In this document: positions 21,229 through 23,358 of the stretch, one piece after another
Numbering within the stretch: position 1 is the first letter of the stretch
Layout: every line of letters starts with the position of its first letter
Source of the DNA: a virus
Strand: one strand, 5' to 3'
Virus record (IMG/VR): IMGVR_UViG_3300030098_006137
Location: 1 to 23,358 of that record
Length of the DNA stretch: 23,358 nt
Program-made: the position numbers and the translations under genes
Notes under the pieces: generated by a model
What the model saw: only the letters and a program-made list of their open reading frames with translations
What the model was told of the DNA's origin: nothing
Databases searched by the model: none

Positions 21229-21257
21229 TTGACTTTTATCTCAGGGTATGGTATAGT
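21229..21257 (+). promoter_or_regulatory. Early promoter P2, leaderless
   Basis: TTGACT, 17 bp, TATAGT, only 5 nt before the ATG at 21263. Transcription starting 6-8 nt after the -10 box would begin at or next to the A of ATG. A-rich sequence upstream could act as an UP element. Confidence 0.85.
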
Positions 21258-21262
21258 TAGCC

Positions 21263-21490
21263 ATGCTTACATCATATGACCTTGTTGTTTCCGCCCTTCG
21301 TTTCATCCGCCAGCCCGTCTCTAAGGCGGTGCGTTATGCGATGCTTGTCGATGCCTTCGACGGCGTGGCTGATGTGGATAACCACGTTATCCAGTGCGTT
21401 CTATCGCTGGCCTATGATGCGTGTGACGCAGGTGATGACCTGCGTGACTTCCGTGGCACTTGCGAGTTCATCCACAGGATGGCTTGCTAA
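21263..21490 (+). CDS. Early-region protein of unknown function
   Basis: A 75-aa acidic, helical protein (MLTSYDLVVSALRFIRQPVS) with FDGVADVDNHVIQCVLSLAY and DACDAGDDLRDF. The start is fixed by the promoter 5 nt upstream, and the mRNA is probably leaderless. A parallel frame (21276-21503) on the same strand is a shadow. It is a single-gene unit between promoters P2 and P3. Function unknown. Confidence 0.75.
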   Translation: MLTSYDLVVSALRFIRQPVSKAVRYAMLVDAFDGVADVDNHVIQCVLSLAYDACDAGDDLRDFRGTCEFIHRMAC

Positions 21491-21516
21491 CCCCAAAAAA
21501 TAATTCCTTTTTTCTC

Positions 21517-21545
21517 TTGACTTTAACCTTAGCCTGTCGTATAGT
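21517..21545 (+). promoter_or_regulatory. Early promoter P3, leaderless
   Basis: TTGACT, 17 bp, TATAGT, 5 nt before the ATG at 21551. Confidence 0.85.
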
Positions 21546-21550
21546 ATAGC

Positions 21551-21790
21551 ATGTTTCAAAATAACCTTTTCAAGTTCACCATCATTGAGTTCCAGCAAAA
21601 CCCGCCCTCTTTGGGTGGCAACTATGAGTGTGGGACGGATACCCGCGTGTGCATCTCACCGTCACCTAAGAAGGCCATGGCCTTTCAGGGTGCTGTCACG
21701 CGCCGTTTCGAGGGTGAGGTTGGCTGTCCCGTCCTCCGCCAGCGCGTCTTCTCCAAGGGTGGCAAGGTGCTGTGGCAAAAGTGGGATTAA
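21551..21790 (+). CDS. Early-region protein of unknown function
   Basis: A 79-aa, probably beta-rich protein: MFQNNLFKFTIIEFQQNPPS, then a middle with NYECGTDTRVCISPSPKKAM, ending GGKVLWQKWD. It has three cysteines, two of them in the middle. The start is fixed by the P3 -10 box 5 nt upstream; the overlapping frame from 21585 is a shadow. Hairpin element B follows 25 nt after the stop. Function unknown. Confidence 0.75.
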   Translation: MFQNNLFKFTIIEFQQNPPSLGGNYECGTDTRVCISPSPKKAMAFQGAVTRRFEGEVGCPVLRQRVFSKGGKVLWQKWD

Positions 21791-21815
21791 AAAAGTAAAA
21801 AAAATACTTGACACC

Positions 21816-21892
21816 GTAACTCCCTGAGTATCAAAGACTTAGGGCTGCGGGGCGGCCCGCGCGTCGTAACTCCTTGATAACCAACGACTTAC
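21816..21892 (+). repeat. Hairpin element, copy B
   Basis: Arms GTAACTCCCTGA (21816-21827), TCAAAGACTTAG (21831-21842), GTAACTCCTTGA (21866-21877) and CCAACGACTTAC (21881-21892) flank a GC hairpin GCGGG/CCCGC (21847-21851 with 21856-21860). CTTGACACC directly precedes it, as in copy C. The A-rich stretch 21893-21992 separates it from P4; I see no gene there. Confidence 0.8.
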
Positions 21893-21992
21893 ACAAGTTA
21901 ATACTCAAAGTCCTGTCAAGTAAAAAGTTAAAAAAGTTACACAAGCTATTACGCAAAAAACGTGTTAAGGCAAAAAAAACAATAAAAAGTGT

Positions 21993-22021
21993 TTGACTAT
22001 TGTCTGAGGCTGTGGTATAGT
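21993..22021 (+). promoter_or_regulatory. Early promoter P4, leaderless
   Basis: TTGACT, 17 bp, TATAGT, 6 nt before the ATG at 22028. Confidence 0.85.
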
Positions 22022-22027
22022 TACCCC

Positions 22028-22159
22028 ATGAATGACCTAATGAATACCATCGCCCTTTATATGTTCCTTGTCTGTGTTTATGCCGTGCCTGTGTTTGGCC
22101 TTGTTAGCTGGGCAAGCGATAAGATTCGCGGCGTATACCTTGGTAGCAGTGACCGATAA
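22028..22159 (+). CDS. 43-aa single-pass membrane protein
   Basis: MNDLMNTIALYMFLVCVYAV then PVFGLVSWASDKIRG and a polar tail YLGSSDR. One hydrophobic segment (about residues 7-28) should cross the inner membrane, with a short charged C-terminus. It has its own promoter 6 nt from the ATG and lies one unit upstream of the endolysin operon, so a holin-like or lysis-helper role is conceivable but unproven. Confidence 0.65.
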   Translation: MNDLMNTIALYMFLVCVYAVPVFGLVSWASDKIRGVYLGSSDR

Positions 22160-22185
22160 AAAACAAAAATAATTAATCTTTTCCC

Positions 22186-22214
22186 TTGACTTATACCTGA
22201 GCCTATGGTATAGT
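22186..22214 (+). promoter_or_regulatory. Early promoter P5
   Basis: TTGACT, 17 bp, TATAGT, followed by a 39-nt gap to the ATG at 22254 (leader about 31-33 nt). It drives the 109-aa gene and the endolysin. Confidence 0.85.
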
Positions 22215-22230
22215 TACCTATAATCAACGT

Positions 22231-22254
22231 TAACTTAACTCTAAAAACTACCTA
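22231..22254 (+). promoter_or_regulatory. Shared leader motif TAACTTAACTC...ACTACCTA
   Basis: TAACTTAACTC (22231-22241) and ACTACCTA (22247-22254), whose last A is the A of the ATG. This matches the leader of the gene at 20093. No Shine-Dalgarno is present. Confidence 0.45.
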
Positions 22255-22583
22255 TGCAATTCTCTATCTCAACTCTTACTGACCTGTTCCACAAGTTCCC
22301 CGCTTCTCACGCTTTCCGCACTGACAAGTTCCGCGAGGCTCTCAACGATAAAGTGGTGGACTACTGCGCCGCCGTTTCCCACCATGGCACGGATGTCATT
22401 CGCAAGTTCCTCATCCATGACGTTGAGTCCTCATGGATTGCCGAGTCTAACGGCGCGGCTGTCATCTCTGTCGATGTCGTGGAAATGGAGACTGGCGAAA
22501 ATCGCCACATCACCATGCGTGTCGGCAGGATCGAAAAGATCAACGGTGAGCCTGTTGCCGAAGTGGTTAAGTGGGTAGGGTAA
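22254..22583 (+). CDS. Early-region protein of unknown function
   Basis: A 109-aa protein (MQFSISTLTDLFHKFPASHA). A helical first half (FREALNDKVVDYCAAVSHHG) is followed by a beta-rich second half (AAVISVDVVEMETGENRHIT, then MRVGRIEKINGEPVAEVVKW). It starts directly after the ACTACCTA leader motif and lies 4 nt before the endolysin gene in the same unit. No known family is recognised. Confidence 0.75.
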   Translation: MQFSISTLTDLFHKFPASHAFRTDKFREALNDKVVDYCAAVSHHGTDVIRKFLIHDVESSWIAESNGAAVISVDVVEMETGENRHITMRVGRIEKINGEPVAEVVKWVG

Positions 22584-22587
22584 AGTT

Positions 22588-23106
22588 ATGTTCAGCAAAA
22601 ACATTCGCACCAATATCTTGATAACCGAAAAAATAAAAACGCCTAGCCTTAAGTCCATGCTCTCTAAAGTTCTCATTCTCATCTTTTTTATAGTCGCGCA
22701 ATTAATACAATCAAAAGGTAGTGAGCAACGCATACTTGCCCAGACCATTCTCGCGGAAGCTCGCGGGGATGGTCGGGCGGGTATGTATGCCGTCGCCGCT
22801 TGCATCAAGGTCAGAGCGCAGAAAAGAAATCTTTCTTTTAAACAAGTATGCCTGCAACCGTATCAGTTCAGTTGCTGGAATAAGAACGACCCCAACCGTA
22901 AAAAAATGGATCTCTTGCTAACTCTACCACAGGCAGAATATGCTTGGCAGTTGGCTCGCAATATGGACAAGGTGAACACTGAAGTAATCAACCAAGCCGA
23001 CCACTACATGACTATAAAGCTATGGAAGACTGGCAAGGTTAAGTGGGCGCGAGGTCATAAGCCTGTCGCCTTTTGGGGAGGTCACGCATTTTTTAAATTA
23101 AAATAA
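22588..23106 (+). CDS. SleB-type endolysin with N-terminal signal anchor
   Basis: A 172-aa protein. After a basic N-terminus, residues 24-42 are hydrophobic (MLSKVLILIFFIVAQLIQS), a signal anchor or signal peptide. The catalytic domain follows: QTILAEARGDGRAGMYAVAA (catalytic Glu E57), then VCLQPYQFSCW, which match the cell wall hydrolase SleB/Hydrolase_2 family. It would cut peptidoglycan in the periplasm at lysis and, if anchored, could be exported without a holin. Met24 (22657) is an alternative start that gives a classic signal sequence. It lies 4 nt after the 109-aa gene, in the P5 unit. Confidence 0.88.
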   Translation: MFSKNIRTNILITEKIKTPSLKSMLSKVLILIFFIVAQLIQSKGSEQRILAQTILAEARGDGRAGMYAVAACIKVRAQKRNLSFKQVCLQPYQFSCWNKNDPNRKKMDLLLTLPQAEYAWQLARNMDKVNTEVINQADHYMTIKLWKTGKVKWARGHKPVAFWGGHAFFKLK

Positions 23107-23122
23107 AAAAAAACTTGACACC

Positions 23123-23199
23123 GTAACTCGTTGAGCCTCAAGGAGTTACGGGGCGCGGGCCACCCCCGCGCCATAACTCGTTGACAGTGAAGGACTTAC
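23123..23199 (+). repeat. Hairpin element, copy C
   Basis: This is the best-preserved copy. Arms GTAACTCGTTGA (23123-23134), TCAAGGAGTTAC (23138-23149), ATAACTCGTTGA (23173-23184) and TGAAGGACTTAC (23188-23199) flank an 8-bp GC stem GGCGCGGG/CCCGCGCC (23152-23159 with 23165-23172). The inner arms extend the stem to TCAA/TTGA with one G-G mismatch. CTTGACACC precedes it, and an A-rich tract and P6 follow. Confidence 0.85.
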
Positions 23200-23246
23200 A
23201 GAAGTTGTTACTCGAAAAAAAAATCACCGAAACACAAAAAAACTAC

Positions 23247-23275
23247 TTGACTTTTAAATCAACCTGTGGTATAGT
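23247..23275 (+). promoter_or_regulatory. Early promoter P6, leaderless
   Basis: TTGACT, 17 bp, TATAGT, 5 nt before the ATG at 23281. Confidence 0.85.
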
Positions 23276-23280
23276 TAGGC

Positions 23281-23358
23281 ATGAATATGAATAACCTTCC
23301 TACCACCTTCGTCCTCACTGGAAACTTCGGCCCTTACGCGGCTGGCACTACCTTCTCA
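23281..23358 (+). CDS. Early-region protein, 3' end off window
   Basis: The first 26 codons of an open frame (MNMNNLPTTFVLTGNFGPYA). It is supported by its position 5 nt after a P6-type promoter, the same layout as three complete genes upstream. Too short to assign. Confidence 0.65.
   Translation, partial: MNMNNLPTTFVLTGNFGPYAAGTTFS

Noticed and set aside
21105-23199. Hairpin elements as ordinary rho-independent terminators
   Set aside because: No T-run follows the GC stem in any copy, and flanking arm repeats extend well beyond a terminator.

Overview
This window looks like part of the genome of a tailed dsDNA bacteriophage (Caudoviricetes). It holds a compact head and packaging operon: a small-terminase candidate, an ERCC4-type nuclease, large terminase, portal, prohead protease/scaffold, a decoration-protein candidate and the major capsid protein. 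It also holds tail and connector genes, a PhoH ATPase, a phage sigma factor and a SleB-type endolysin. No tRNA, rRNA, transposase or CRISPR array was seen. The host cannot be named. The sigma70-type promoters and the wall hydrolase say only that it is a bacterium. Product names rest on motifs and gene order read by eye; no database was searched.

Layout. Positions 1-1578 (minus strand) hold three genes of probable tail-assembly function, the first cut by the window edge. Positions 1624-5397 (plus) are an inserted opposite-strand block: two connector-like genes, a further structural gene, a tail-tube-like protein, a strong terminator and two small lysine-rich proteins. Positions 5438-19773 (minus) are the late operon, read from right to left: a 53-aa membrane protein, a second tail-tube-like paralogue, PhoH, a zinc-ribbon protein, the sigma factor, the small-terminase candidate, the ERCC4 nuclease with a zinc finger, TerL, portal, a repeat protein with an EF-hand, the protease-scaffold fusion, the decoration candidate, the capsid protein and two unknown genes. 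From about 19990 to the end (plus) lies an array of small early-type genes plus the endolysin.

How it works together. Two transcription programmes are visible. The right-hand array is driven by near-identical promoters (TTGACT, exactly 17 bp, TATAGT). Four of them sit so close to the ATG that the mRNAs should be leaderless. A complex hairpin element recurs three times between pairs of these units. The left-hand late genes instead share GTGTA 9-16 nt upstream of the ATG on both strands, in three places next to or replaced by a T4-late-like TATAAATA box. The phage's own sigma factor at 16809-17519 is the obvious candidate reader.

Most unusual items: (1) a conserved-looking 69-codon C-terminal domain that can be reached only by a -1 shift on an A9 run at the end of the repeat protein; (2) the triplicated hairpin element and leaderless early promoters; (3) the late motif paired with a zinc-containing sigma factor; (4) a zinc-finger ERCC4 nuclease between the terminase genes that overlaps terL by 95 nt; (5) two diverged tail-tube paralogues about 15 kb apart.
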